A DNA stretch of 64,000 bases from Salegentibacter agarivorans. Its GTDB lineage: Bacteria > Bacteroidota > Bacteroidia > Flavobacteriales > Flavobacteriaceae. A program made the translations under genes and the position numbers. Every line of letters starts with the position of its first letter. The first letter of the stretch is position 1. The DNA lies in the NCBI RefSeq assembly GCF_900113135.1, contig NZ_FOOH01000004.1:123286-187285 (forward strand), written 5' to 3'. Below the pieces are notes generated by a model. It was not told the origin of the DNA, did no database searches, and was given only the letters and a program-made list of their open reading frames with translations. This document shows positions 46,185 to 56,300 of the stretch, one piece after another.

Positions 46185-49100
46185 TTAAAAATTAATTTGC
46201 AGACCTCCTGTAACAGTTCGTAAAGAAGGCAATGATCCCCCTCCGGGATACTCCGGATTTAAACCATTATACTCAGTAAAGGTCAAAAGGTTCTGAGCAT
46301 TTAGAAACAATCTAAAGCCCTCTATTTTCCAATTCTGAAGGAGTTCTTCCGGAATCTTATAACTAAATCCCAAGGTTTTTAAGCGCAAAAAAGAAGCGTC
46401 TGAGATAAAATGAACACTATTTCTGGCAAAGGAATAAGGAATCGCGGCCGTAAAGTTCTGTGAAGCTTGCTGCAATTCACCATCCGCTATGCCTTGAAAA
46501 ACATTTTCAGGCTGATTTGATATAAAACCAGGAGCAGAAAAATATTCGTCATATCCAGTTTGCTTTACAAACTGCCATAAAAACTGCAGAGAAAAATTTT
46601 TGTAGGATAAATTATTAGAAATTCCACCGTAGTACTGCCGACCTAGCTCTTCAATAACAGTCCGGTCTTCATAGCTAAAATTACCATCCCCGTTAATATC
46701 CTGAACCTGATAAAGACCTGTTTCAGGATCGATTCCTTCATAATTATAGAGCAAAGCAATGTTTAGAGGATATCCTACTCTGTAAACATTCTCATAAGAG
46801 GTCTGCGAGATATTGGGAAATTCTACAAGCTTAGTTTCTGGTAGAGTAAAATTAAATGATGTCTGCCACCTGAAATCCTTAGTGCTTATATTTAATGAAG
46901 AAAATTCCACTTCCCACCCCGTATTCTGAACCGTTGCCGGAAGATTGGCCTGAATGCTAGGAAATCCTGTGGTTGACGGGAGTGGGAATCCTACCAATTG
47001 ATTGGAAGACCGGTTACGATACCAACTTACCCCCAGGTTAATTCTATCCTTTAAAAAACCAAGTTCCAGCGCAGCTTCCAGTTTTTTATTTTCTTCCCAG
47101 GAAAAATTAGGGTTGGTAAGCTGAGTGGGATACAGTCCTCCCGGTCCCGGTGTAGCTTCATAAGCATCCAGAAAACCATAGTCCGGAATTTGATCACTAC
47201 CGGTGGTACCATAACTTCCCCGTAGCTTCCCAAAACTTAAAAAAGGAATATTCTCTTTAACTACGGATTCTTCTGAAAATATCCAGGCAGTTCCTAAAGC
47301 GGCAAAATTGGCAAATCGTTTATTAGGAGCAAAGCGGGAAGAACCATCCCTTCTACCAGTGAGATTAACGAAGTATTTTTCTTTCCAGTTGTAGCCTAGT
47401 CTGGCGAATAACGCAGTATACTTATACATAATATTTATATACTCAGTAACTTCGACAGACTCTGCCGCTTCCAAATTTCCAATTAAAGACTCTGATACAT
47501 AACCATCCCCGGAAATCCTTAAGTTATCATTTTCACTTTCCTGAAAGGTCATCCCCACCAAAGCTTCCAAATTTCCAGCACCTATTTTTGCACTATAGGT
47601 TAACTGGGGTTCAATAATCCATGACTTTCTTATATTGGTACGTTCCGATGAACTATGTTCCCTGCTATCCCGAATATCCGGTCTAAACGATTCCTTTTTA
47701 GTAATTCCTTTTTGATTTCTGTAAAGGTTAGTATATCCTGCATTGGTTTTAAACGTCAGGCCCTCTAATATTTCGTAAGAAATACCCAGACTAGTGACCA
47801 GATTATTTACCTGATCATTACTTGAATTTTGCAGATTAGCAAGCGGATTATCCCAGGTGAGGTCTTCCCAGTTTAAGCTTCCGTCATCATTATAGAGACG
47901 CGGAGCATTAGGTGGCAAAGTAAGGGCATCAGAAATAAAACTATCGGATCCGAATAAATTATTATTATCTACCCCATAATTTAAAGAAAGGTTCAATTGT
48001 AATTTTTCATTCTTGGATCTATGATTAAGGTTAAGCCCGCCGGTAACTTTACTATATTTAAAATCTCCCGGAAACACTGTGCCTTCCTCATGATAAGATC
48101 CCCCAATTCGAAAAGATGTAGTGGCATTCCCACCTGAAACCGATAAATTTAAATCTGTAATCTCAGCCGTTCCCCCATATAATTCTTCCTGCCAATCAGT
48201 GTAAAGATAATTGTCCCAAACCAACAAATCATAAGCATTATTTTGGTTAGGCTCCAAGCCATCATTTTCAAAGGCCTGATTCCTTATTTGCAAATACTGT
48301 TCGGTATTCAGTAGTTCCATTTTATTTGATACTTCACCCACACCTGAATACAAACGAGCCTCTACCTGGGTTTTTTGTTCAAAAGATTTTCCCGACTTAG
48401 TAGAAATAAGTATAACACCATTTGCTCCCCTAGACCCGTAAATAGCTGTGGCATCAGCATCTTTTAGCACTTCTATACTTTCAATATTGGATAGATTAAG
48501 GGTATTCAAAGGATCTATCCCCGTAGTACCATTTAGACTTGATCCACCTAAAGGACTTGAGTTTACCGGTACACCATCTATAATATATAGAGGAAGATTA
48601 CCATTGTCGTCCCTACTGTTACGTAAGCTATTTTGCCCTCTTATCCGTATAATTGGGGCACTGCCGGGCACACCACTACGTTGCTGTATCTCTACCCCTG
48701 CCATTCTGCCTTGCAAGGCTTCCAGTGGACTAACGATTGGCTGCATTTCTATTTCTTCTCCAGAAACCCTGGCAATATTACCAGTTCGCTTCCGTGCGGT
48801 AGTATTGTAATACCCGGCATTAATTTGCACTTCCCCAAGAGAAGCAATATCCTCCTCCAGTTGGATGTTGATTTCACTCCGGCCATCTATTGCTACCTCA
48901 AAAGTTTTAAATCCTATATAAGAAAAGACCAAAGCTCCATTGGCTGGAGCAGTAATTTCATACTGCCCATCCAGTTTGGTAACCGCTCCCCTCCTGGTAT
49001 TTTTAACCGTAACGGTAACCCCTGGGACAGGTACCCCGTTCTCATCACTAACTATTCCTGTAACTTCCTGCTGTAGAAAGAAAAGAATATTAGTGGTTGC

Positions 49101-49187
49101 CGCATGTGCAGCTTTGGACAGGAAGAAGAATATCCCGCCAAGAATAATTAGCGCCACCCATTTAAGGCGCGAATAATTATTTTTCAT
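46185..49187 (-). CDS. SusC/RagA-family TonB-dependent receptor
   Basis: A 1000-residue protein. After a signal peptide there is a carboxypeptidase-like DUF4480-type domain (VTGIVSDENGVPVPGVTVTV, then FSYIGFKTFEVAID). A plug domain follows (PLEALQGRMAGVEI; LPLYIIDGVPVN; IYGSRGANGVILI) and then a beta-barrel ending in a terminal aromatic (GGLQINF). It imports substrate with energy from TonB. It is operonic with SusD and M16 on the same strand. The long, hairpin-rich leader upstream suggests post-transcriptional control. Confidence 0.92.
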   Translation of the reverse strand: MKNNYSRLKWVALIILGGIFFFLSKAAHAATTNILFFLQQEVTGIVSDENGVPVPGVTVTVKNTRRGAVTKLDGQYEITAPANGALVFSYIGFKTFEVAIDGRSEINIQLEEDIASLGEVQINAGYYNTTARKRTGNIARVSGEEIEMQPIVSPLEALQGRMAGVEIQQRSGVPGSAPIIRIRGQNSLRNSRDDNGNLPLYIIDGVPVNSSPLGGSSLNGTTGIDPLNTLNLSNIESIEVLKDADATAIYGSRGANGVILISTKSGKSFEQKTQVEARLYSGVGEVSNKMELLNTEQYLQIRNQAFENDGLEPNQNNAYDLLVWDNYLYTDWQEELYGGTAEITDLNLSVSGGNATTSFRIGGSYHEEGTVFPGDFKYSKVTGGLNLNHRSKNEKLQLNLSLNYGVDNNNLFGSDSFISDALTLPPNAPRLYNDDGSLNWEDLTWDNPLANLQNSSNDQVNNLVTSLGISYEILEGLTFKTNAGYTNLYRNQKGITKKESFRPDIRDSREHSSSERTNIRKSWIIEPQLTYSAKIGAGNLEALVGMTFQESENDNLRISGDGYVSESLIGNLEAAESVEVTEYINIMYKYTALFARLGYNWKEKYFVNLTGRRDGSSRFAPNKRFANFAALGTAWIFSEESVVKENIPFLSFGKLRGSYGTTGSDQIPDYGFLDAYEATPGPGGLYPTQLTNPNFSWEENKKLEAALELGFLKDRINLGVSWYRNRSSNQLVGFPLPSTTGFPSIQANLPATVQNTGWEVEFSSLNISTKDFRWQTSFNFTLPETKLVEFPNISQTSYENVYRVGYPLNIALLYNYEGIDPETGLYQVQDINGDGNFSYEDRTVIEELGRQYYGGISNNLSYKNFSLQFLWQFVKQTGYDEYFSAPGFISNQPENVFQGIADGELQQASQNFTAAIPYSFARNSVHFISDASFLRLKTLGFSYKIPEELLQNWKIEGFRLFLNAQNLLTFTEYNGLNPEYPGGGSLPSLRTVTGGLQINF

Positions 49188-49760
49188 AATTTTGTGTGGT
49201 ATTTAAATGAAACATTGTTTTATTTAAGCTTAGGCTTTCCCCACCAGACGCCAATCTTAGGGGAAAGCTGTAGGCTTAACACCTTTAATTAAGGCCAATT
49301 CACTTTTCTTTTCATATACAATTTCTTTTTTAAGCCCCCGCCCCCGAAGGGGAGTAAAATTTTCACGCTATTATATCTGTAACCAGTTGAAACAATCAAG
49401 TATAACGTAAAGCCCTCTTTCGGGGACTATGGGTCTTTTCCGGCTCCCTATAGCCTAAAATGTAAACCTATTACTAATGTTCCCAAACCAAGCTTCCCTT
49501 TATTCCCCCTTCGGGGGTTAGGGGGCCGGCTTCCCACCCAAAGCTGTTAGTAATAATAGGGCACCTAACAGCAACCCACGGGATTGTTTATGAGATTTTC
49601 TTGTTCCCGCAAACAAGAATTAGCGAATACAGTAATAGCTACTTCCGGCCACTTTGGCCTATTATAATTTAGGGGCAAAAAAAGCGAGACTTATAGCTTT
49701 TAAATTGTAGAAGATTACTTTGAAAACTAAGAAGAGTAGACCCTAATATTTTAATAAAAA
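49188..49760. other. Gene-free stretch upstream of SusC with several hairpins
   Basis: No coding frame is convincing here. Visible hairpins include CTTTCCCC/GGGGAAAG (around 49225-49275), CCCCC-TTC-GGGGG near 49505-49517 followed by a G-rich tail, TTCTTGTT/AACAAGAA at 49598-49619, and GGCC-ACTTT-GGCC near 49650. The C-rich/G-rich ones resemble dispersed REP-like palindromes common in Bacteroidota intergenic DNA. Two GC-rich islands in an AT-rich background are noticeable. Confidence 0.5.
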
Positions 49761-49840
49761 GGGCGTGACTCAGCCTATCGATTCGCGGCACTGGTATACC
49801 TAACCACAATAAGCCGAATTACTCACGCCCGGGTCGTGAG
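49761..49840 (-). ncRNA. Structured leader or small RNA with a terminator-like hairpin (candidate)
   Basis: Read on the - strand, CTCACG and CGTGAG flank a seven-base loop. Then, after about 54 bases, TCACGCCC pairs back with GGGCGTGA and is followed by a T-run. The CGTGA segment can pair either with its upstream partner or with the downstream terminator arm, an attenuator-like arrangement. A TATATTTG element (the -7 type of Bacteroidota) lies upstream at 49937-49944, but no matching -33 is at normal spacing. It could be the distal leader of SusC or an independent RNA. Confidence 0.4.
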
Positions 49841-49976
49841 CATTTTGCTTATCCTCTCGTGGTTTGTTTGAAAATTACCAGTTTTCGAATCGAGATTCAA
49901 AGCGAATGCTTCTATTTTTTACTTTAAGAAGTTTCGCAAATATATAAATATCAATCAAATATAATAATTATTTAAT

Positions 49977-49994
49977 ACATACTTATATGTATGT
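49977..49994. promoter_or_regulatory. Palindromic operator candidate upstream of the XRE gene
   Basis: An inverted repeat ACATAC / GTATGT with a six-base AT centre, ending 47 bases before the XRE start codon, in very AT-rich DNA. It could be an autoregulatory site for the HTH protein. Confidence 0.45.
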
Positions 49995-50041
49995 GAATAA
50001 AATTTTTATTTTCCCGTAGTTCATAGATTATAAAAGCATCT

Positions 50042-50485
50042 ATGGAAATTGAAATTATCATTTCAGAACTAGATTTTTATTTAATCGAGAAAGTTAGAGA
50101 ATTACGTATAAAATCAAGTCCTTACCTAGATCAAGTAACGTTAGCTCATCGGATTGGTGTTTCTGAAGGATATATAGGTAGTATTGAAAATCCAAAAATT
50201 CAATCAAAGTATAATATTCGAATGCTTCATAGAGTAGCTAAAGCTTTGGGTTTAAAATCTTATCAATCATTATTTCCGGATAAATTACTTTCAAACGATC
50301 TGGTTAAAATTAGATTGGCACTAAAAAATCATGTGAAAAGAAAACACGAAATAGATGATAAAGGAAATGTCGTAAAAAGATTTGAGATTTTGTCTATTAC
50401 ACCCCTCAATGAAAATGAATTTGAAAGATGGAATAGTAAAGACAAGAAAAATAAATTAGATTATTTAAAAATATTACCTTCCTGA
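50042..50485 (+). CDS. XRE-type HTH regulator
   Basis: A 147-residue protein. Its first 85 residues form a lambda-repressor-like HTH (DQVTLAHRIGVSEGYIGSIE; HRVAKALGL). The C-terminal tail is lysine-rich and of unknown fold. It precedes the type I restriction operon by 250 bases on the same strand and may act as its controller, like C-proteins of other restriction systems. This link is inferred from position. Confidence 0.75.
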   Translation: MEIEIIISELDFYLIEKVRELRIKSSPYLDQVTLAHRIGVSEGYIGSIENPKIQSKYNIRMLHRVAKALGLKSYQSLFPDKLLSNDLVKIRLALKNHVKRKHEIDDKGNVVKRFEILSITPLNENEFERWNSKDKKNKLDYLKILPS

Positions 50486-50735
50486 GAAATTCTTTATGAA
50501 TAAGTATATAAATCCAGTTTTCTGCCCCTTACAAAGCTTACCATATTTACAATCCTATTATTTTTAGGGTTATACTCCACTTCTACAAAGAATTTGTTGA
50601 AGGCAATCAATATATTGGGGTAATTTCATTAGAGACTCAATTCTATTACATTAAATTCCATCGAAAACCCTATTTTTGGATCAGGCTATAGCTAAGATTA
50701 TGGGAAGTCTGCGAAAAGTTAAATAGAGCATATTA

Positions 50736-53720
50736 ATGACCAAAGAACAACAAATAGAAGAGGAATTAATCGAAAGATTAAAAGACCTAAAATATACGTA
50801 TCGTCCTGACATAAGAACGCAAGTAGATTTAGAGCAGAACTTCAGGAAAAAATTTGAACAGCTCAATAGGGTAAACTTAACTGATTCTGAATTTGATAAA
50901 TTACTTGTAGAGATTACAAATCCAGATGTTTTTAAAGCATCAAATTTCTTAAGAAATACTAATACATTTTCCAGGGAAGATGGCACACCCTTACACTACT
51001 CATTAGTAAATATCAAAGATTGGTGTAAAAATGAGTATGAAGTCATTAATCAATTAAAGATGAATACCGATAGTAGTAATCATCGGTATGATGTAATCCT
51101 ATTAATTAACGGTGTTCCTGTTGTTCAAATAGAATTAAAAACCTTAGAGGTAAGTCCAAGAAAAGCAATGCAACAAATCGTTGATTATAAAAACGATGCA
51201 GGTAATGGCTTTTCAAATTCCCTTATGTGTTTTATGCAGTTGTTTATTGTAAGTAATAAATCAAAAACCTTTTATTTTGCTAACAATAACGATCAACATT
51301 TCGCTTTTAATGCCGATGAGCAATTTCTTCCGGTGTATACCTTAGCAAGCGAAGACAATAAAAAAATAAATTATTTAGATGATTTTGCAGATAAGTTTTT
51401 AGCCAAGTGCAGCCTTGGGCAAATGATTAGCCGCTATATGGTATTAGTGGCGAGCGAGCAGAAAATATTGGTAATGCGGCCTTATCAAATATATGCCGTA
51501 AAAGCTATTGTAGATTGTATAAATCAAAATAGGGGTAATGGCTATATCTGGCACACTACCGGTAGTGGTAAAACTCTCACATCGTTTAAAGCATCTACCT
51601 TATTAAAAGAAAACCCAAATATCGAGAAATGCTTATTTGTGGTTGATAGAAAAGACTTAGACCGGCAAACAAGGGAAGAATTCAACAAATTTCAAGAAGG
51701 AAGTGTAGAAGATAATACCAATACAGAGACTTTGGTAAGAAGAATGCTTTCTACAGATTATGCAGATAAAATCATTGTCACTACGATTCAAAAACTAGGT
51801 TTGGCATTAAATCAAAATAGTAAGCGTAATAGAAAACAAAGGGAAGAGAGTAAAGAAACCTATTACGATAGATTAGCACCTTTAAAAGATAAACGAATGG
51901 TATTTATATTTGATGAATGCCACCGTTCACAGTTTGGTGATAATCACGATGCTATTAAAGACTTTTTTCCCAAGGCACAATTATTTGGTTTTACGGGTAC
52001 ACCAATTTTTGAGGAAAATGCTACTTATAAAACTATTGAAGGCAACGAAGCTACTTATAGAACAACAAAAGACGTTTTTCAAAATGAATTACACGCCTAT
52101 ACCATAACCCACGCCATTGAAGATAGAAATGTATTACGTTTTCATATCGACTATTTTAAAGGGGAAAATCAAACTGATTATAATCAACTCAGCCATAAAA
52201 TGGCAGTTATAGAGGCAGTGCTTTCCAAACACGATAAAGCAACTCATTACAGGCGTTTTAATAGTATTCTGGCAACTTCATCTATTAACGATGCTATTGA
52301 GTACTATGGGTATTTTAAGCAAAAACAAGAAGAATTAGCGGCTTTTAATAAAGATTATAGTAATCTAAATATTGCTTGCGTATTCTCACCACCGGCTGAA
52401 GGTAATAAAGACATCAAGCAGCTACAGGAAGATTTAGAGCAAGAAAAAAAGGATAATGAGGTAGAGCCTAACAAAAAGAAAGAAGCATTAACTGGTATTA
52501 TAGCAGATTATAATAAGCAATTTGGTACTAATCATAGCATTTCAGAATTCGATTTATACTACCAAGATTTACAACAACGTATCAAAGACCAAAAATATAA
52601 TAACCAAGACTATCCACGCAAAAATAAAATAGATGTACTGATTGTGGTAGATATGTTACTCACAGGTTTCGATTCTAAATACCTCAATACGTTATACGTA
52701 GATAAAAACCTTAACTACCACGGCTTAATACAAGCTTTTTCAAGAACTAACAGGGTAATTAACGACACTAAACCTTATGGAAATATCTTGGATTTTAGAA
52801 GCCAACAAGAAGCGGTAGATAAAGCAATGATTCTTTTCTCTGGTGAAAAAGTAGATAACCCTAAAGAAATCTGGTTGGTAGATGAAGCGCCTAAAGTTAT
52901 CGAGAAATATATAGAAGCAGTAAATAATTTAAAAACCTTTATGGAATCTAAAGGATTAGACTGTAAACCTTCTGAAGTAGATAATTTAAAAGGTGATGAA
53001 GCTAGAGCGGAGTTTATCAATAACTTTAAAGAAGTACAACGCCTTAAAACTAATTTAGAGCAATATACAGATTTAGAAGAAGAACAAACAGAAACCATTG
53101 AAAAGCTTTTACCAACAGACGATTTCCGTTCGTTTAAAAGTAATTATTTAGAAACAGCTAAACAGCTTAAAAAAATACAAGATAAAGGGAACGCTCCCGA
53201 AGTGGTAGAACAGTTAGATTTTGAGTTTGTACTTTTTTCCTCAGCTATTATCGATTACGATTATATCATAAGCTTAATAGCGAAATATACCCAAGACAAG
53301 CCGTCTAAACATAAAATGACACGCCAGCAGCTGATTAATTTATTAAGCTCTAGTGCTAATTTAATTGATGAGCGCGACGATATCATTGCCTATATCAAAA
53401 CTTTAGAAATAGGAAATGGTTTAACCGAAAAAGAGATTAGAGAAGGTTACCAACAGTTTAAAGAGAAAAAGGCAGTACAAGAATTAAATACCCTAGCCAA
53501 TAAGCACGGAATTACCACAGAAAGCCTAAAAGCTTTTATAGACGATATTTTATACCGAATGGTGTTTGATGGCGAAAAATTAACGGACTTACTAGCACCG
53601 CTAGACTTAGGTTGGAAAGACCGTAGAATTAAAGAATTAGCCTTAATGGAAGACTTAGTGCCATTATTAAATAAACAAGCCCAGGGGCGTGAAATAGCAG
53701 GATTAAATGCTTATGAATAA
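50736..53720 (+). CDS. hsdR: Type I restriction enzyme subunit R (HsdR)
   Basis: A 994-residue HsdR. The N-terminal PD-(D/E)xK nuclease appears as YDVILLINGVPVVQIELKT. The helicase motor has Walker A HTTGSGKTLTS, motif II FDECHRS, and motif III FTGTP. The motor ends with the typical QAFSRTNR. It cuts and translocates unmethylated foreign DNA. It is first in the operon and overlaps hsdS by 14 bases. All visible core motifs are intact, so it should be functional. Confidence 0.93.
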   Translation: MTKEQQIEEELIERLKDLKYTYRPDIRTQVDLEQNFRKKFEQLNRVNLTDSEFDKLLVEITNPDVFKASNFLRNTNTFSREDGTPLHYSLVNIKDWCKNEYEVINQLKMNTDSSNHRYDVILLINGVPVVQIELKTLEVSPRKAMQQIVDYKNDAGNGFSNSLMCFMQLFIVSNKSKTFYFANNNDQHFAFNADEQFLPVYTLASEDNKKINYLDDFADKFLAKCSLGQMISRYMVLVASEQKILVMRPYQIYAVKAIVDCINQNRGNGYIWHTTGSGKTLTSFKASTLLKENPNIEKCLFVVDRKDLDRQTREEFNKFQEGSVEDNTNTETLVRRMLSTDYADKIIVTTIQKLGLALNQNSKRNRKQREESKETYYDRLAPLKDKRMVFIFDECHRSQFGDNHDAIKDFFPKAQLFGFTGTPIFEENATYKTIEGNEATYRTTKDVFQNELHAYTITHAIEDRNVLRFHIDYFKGENQTDYNQLSHKMAVIEAVLSKHDKATHYRRFNSILATSSINDAIEYYGYFKQKQEELAAFNKDYSNLNIACVFSPPAEGNKDIKQLQEDLEQEKKDNEVEPNKKKEALTGIIADYNKQFGTNHSISEFDLYYQDLQQRIKDQKYNNQDYPRKNKIDVLIVVDMLLTGFDSKYLNTLYVDKNLNYHGLIQAFSRTNRVINDTKPYGNILDFRSQQEAVDKAMILFSGEKVDNPKEIWLVDEAPKVIEKYIEAVNNLKTFMESKGLDCKPSEVDNLKGDEARAEFINNFKEVQRLKTNLEQYTDLEEEQTETIEKLLPTDDFRSFKSNYLETAKQLKKIQDKGNAPEVVEQLDFEFVLFSSAIIDYDYIISLIAKYTQDKPSKHKMTRQQLINLLSSSANLIDERDDIIAYIKTLEIGNGLTEKEIREGYQQFKEKKAVQELNTLANKHGITTESLKAFIDDILYRMVFDGEKLTDLLAPLDLGWKDRRIKELALMEDLVPLLNKQAQGREIAGLNAYE

Positions 53721-55032
53721 AAAAAAAGATATTGTACCTAAATTACGTTTTCCGGGGTTTGAAGAAAATTGGAAGATTGAATCTTTATCTAAAGTTTATG
53801 ATTTAAAAATCACAAATTCTTTTTCAAGGGATAAACTAAACTATAAAGATGGCAAAGTAAAAAACATACATTATGGTGATATACATACGAAATTTTCAAC
53901 ATTATTTAATATAACTAGAGAGGATGTACCGTATATTAATAAAGATATTTCTATTGAAAAAATAGATAAAGCTAATTTTTGCCAAGAAGGAGATATAGTA
54001 ATAGCTGATGCATCCGAGGATATAGATGACATAGGTAAGAGTATTGAGATAGTTAATATTAACAAAGAGAAAGTATTAGCCGGTTTACATACATTTTTAG
54101 CAAGACGAATAGATTCTAATCCAGTAATTGGATATGGGGGGTATTTATTTAAATCAAATGCCATTCGAGAACAAATTAAAAGAGAGGCACAAGGAGCAAA
54201 AGTTTTAGGTATTTCTAAAGGTAGGATATCTAATATCAAATTATGTTATCCTAATAGCCCCAAAGAACAGCAAAAAATAGCCAACTGTTTATCCTCTTTA
54301 GATGAAGTCATTACCACAGAAACCGAAAAGCTAGAATTACTACAGGACCATAAAAAAGGTTTATTGCAACAGTTATTCCCACAAGAAGGAGAAACCCAAC
54401 CTAAATACCGTTTTCCTGAGTTTAAGAATGATGGGGATTGGGAGATAGATACATTTTCAAAATTTATAAAATTATATCGAGGGAGCTCACCTAGACCTAT
54501 AAATCAATTTTTAACTAAAGATCAAGATGGTGTTAATTGGATAAAAATAGGTGACACAAAAAAAGCTAAAGGATTTAAAATTTCAGAAGTAGAAGAGAAA
54601 ATAACTGTTTTGGGTTCGAAAAAATCTAGAAAAGTAAAAAAAGGAGAATTAATACTTGCTAACTCTATGAGTTATGGAGCTACTTATGAATTAGAATTAG
54701 AAGGATGTATATATGACGGATGGTTTGTTTTACGTGAATTTGAAGATAGTTATGATAGAGGATTTCTTATACAACTTTTAAATTCTAATTATCTACAGAA
54801 CCAATATAAACAACTCGCTGCTGGAGGAATTGTACAAAATATTAGTAGTGAAATTGTTTATGCTACTCTGTTACCAATATTTTCAAAAAAAGAACAGCAA
54901 AAAATAGCCGTTTGTTTGTCAACTGTAGATAAACTAATAGCAGCCCAAACCCAAAAAATAGAGCAGTTGCAAGATCACAAAAAAGGCTTGTTGCAACAAT
55001 TGTTTCCTAGCTTAAATGAGTTAGCAGTATGA
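53707..55032 (+). CDS. hsdS: Type I restriction enzyme specificity subunit (HsdS)
   Basis: A 441-residue HsdS with two target-recognition domains. Each ends with a conserved helix beginning EQQKIA and ending in QDHKKGLLQQLFP (first around residues 185-225, second near the C-terminus). The two copies are also similar in DNA (54343-54381 and 54970-55008), which could allow recombination between half-subunits. It overlaps hsdR and prrC at both ends. A second ATG six bases downstream is possible. Confidence 0.92.
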   Translation: MLMNKKKDIVPKLRFPGFEENWKIESLSKVYDLKITNSFSRDKLNYKDGKVKNIHYGDIHTKFSTLFNITREDVPYINKDISIEKIDKANFCQEGDIVIADASEDIDDIGKSIEIVNINKEKVLAGLHTFLARRIDSNPVIGYGGYLFKSNAIREQIKREAQGAKVLGISKGRISNIKLCYPNSPKEQQKIANCLSSLDEVITTETEKLELLQDHKKGLLQQLFPQEGETQPKYRFPEFKNDGDWEIDTFSKFIKLYRGSSPRPINQFLTKDQDGVNWIKIGDTKKAKGFKISEVEEKITVLGSKKSRKVKKGELILANSMSYGATYELELEGCIYDGWFVLREFEDSYDRGFLIQLLNSNYLQNQYKQLAAGGIVQNISSEIVYATLLPIFSKKEQQKIAVCLSTVDKLIAAQTQKIEQLQDHKKGLLQQLFPSLNELAV

Positions 55033-56291
55033 GTTATCAAAGAAAGTTATTCACATACAAAACTTTAAATGGACTAGTAACTCGCTTTATAGATGATCTA
55101 AAAAGCAATGATTTTGTCTTGCTGTATGCCTATAATGGTACTGGTAAAACTAGAACTTCGATGGCTTTTAAGGAAAAAGGTAAAAAGAAAGTAAAAATTG
55201 AATTAAAGGATAATAAAGGAATCGTATTACGGGATAAAAAAGGTAAAGCAAAAACTGTAAACACAGTAGTTGGTAATACTCTATATTTTAATGCTTTTAC
55301 CGAAGACTTATTTGTTTGGGATAATGATTTGAAATTTAATACCACACGTTTTCTGCAAATGAATTCCGAATCTAAGTTTTTTAATGGGTTTAGAGAATTA
55401 GCTTTAGATGAAAAGATATTTTCTTACCTAGAACGTTACGCTACATTCGATTTTGATATAGATTACGATAATTGGCGAATCACCTTTAAAAAACAGGTTA
55501 GAAATCCAAAATACAATACTAAAACCCCCAATAATAATGAACCTGAATACATTATAGAGTCTAATATTAAAATATCTAGAGGAGAGGAGAATATTTTTAT
55601 TTGGTGTGTTTTCTTAGCTATTAGCGAATTAGCAATAGATGCAGAGGAAGATAGTGCTTATTCTTGGGTTAAATATATTTATGTGGATGATCCAATTTCA
55701 TCACTTGATGATAATAATGCAATTGCGGTAGCAAGTGATTTAGCAAAATTATTAAAAAGAGCAGTTACTAAAGAAATTGAGGATGGTGGAGAGAAAAGGA
55801 TTGTAGCAAAAAATGAAGATGAAAAAATAAAAATTTTGGTTTCTTCTCATCATAGTCTTTTTTTTAATGTAATGTGCAATGAGCTTAAAAGATTTAATCA
55901 CAATCGTTATTTTTTACATAAAAACAGTGAAGAAAGTCATACTCTTCAAAAAACAGACGATACGCCATTCTTTCATCACGTAGCGGTATTAAGTGAGCTA
56001 AAACAAGCTACAAAATCAGGAAAAGTAAATACCTATCATTTTAATTCACTTCGAAGTATACTGGAAAAAACAGCGACATTTTTTGGCCTTGATGATTTTG
56101 GCAAATGTATTTATGGCATTGATAAAGACGATATTTTATATGAGCGAGCCTTAAATCTATTAAGTCACGGCAAGTACTCAATTTACGACCCTGTAGAAAT
56201 GGGAGTAGATAACAAGGATTTATTTGAACGAATACTAAATGCTTTTTTGGATAAATACCAATTCAATTTACCAGAACTGTTAAAAAAATAA
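55029..56291 (+). CDS. prrC: PrrC-like anticodon nuclease
   Basis: A 420-residue protein closely matching E. coli PrrC along its length. Walker A is YNGTGKT (35-41), followed by NAFTEDLFVWDND (88-100). The ABC-type signature is KISRGEEN (181-188), Walker B is YIYVDDPISSLDD (216-228), and the H-loop is SSHHS. The nuclease triad known from E. coli (Arg320, Glu324, His356) corresponds to Arg342, Glu346 and His380 here. PrrC cuts tRNA-Lys in the anticodon loop when a phage disables the associated type I enzyme. It overlaps hsdS by four bases and precedes hsdM. Confidence 0.92.
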   Translation: MSYQRKLFTYKTLNGLVTRFIDDLKSNDFVLLYAYNGTGKTRTSMAFKEKGKKKVKIELKDNKGIVLRDKKGKAKTVNTVVGNTLYFNAFTEDLFVWDNDLKFNTTRFLQMNSESKFFNGFRELALDEKIFSYLERYATFDFDIDYDNWRITFKKQVRNPKYNTKTPNNNEPEYIIESNIKISRGEENIFIWCVFLAISELAIDAEEDSAYSWVKYIYVDDPISSLDDNNAIAVASDLAKLLKRAVTKEIEDGGEKRIVAKNEDEKIKILVSSHHSLFFNVMCNELKRFNHNRYFLHKNSEESHTLQKTDDTPFFHHVAVLSELKQATKSGKVNTYHFNSLRSILEKTATFFGLDDFGKCIYGIDKDDILYERALNLLSHGKYSIYDPVEMGVDNKDLFERILNAFLDKYQFNLPELLKK

Positions 56292-56300
56292 AGTCATAAT

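Noticed and set aside
49761..49840. Could the inverted repeats be a CRISPR array or retron msr-msd?
   Set aside because: There is only one copy of each arm, no regularly spaced repeats, and no Cas or reverse transcriptase gene nearby.
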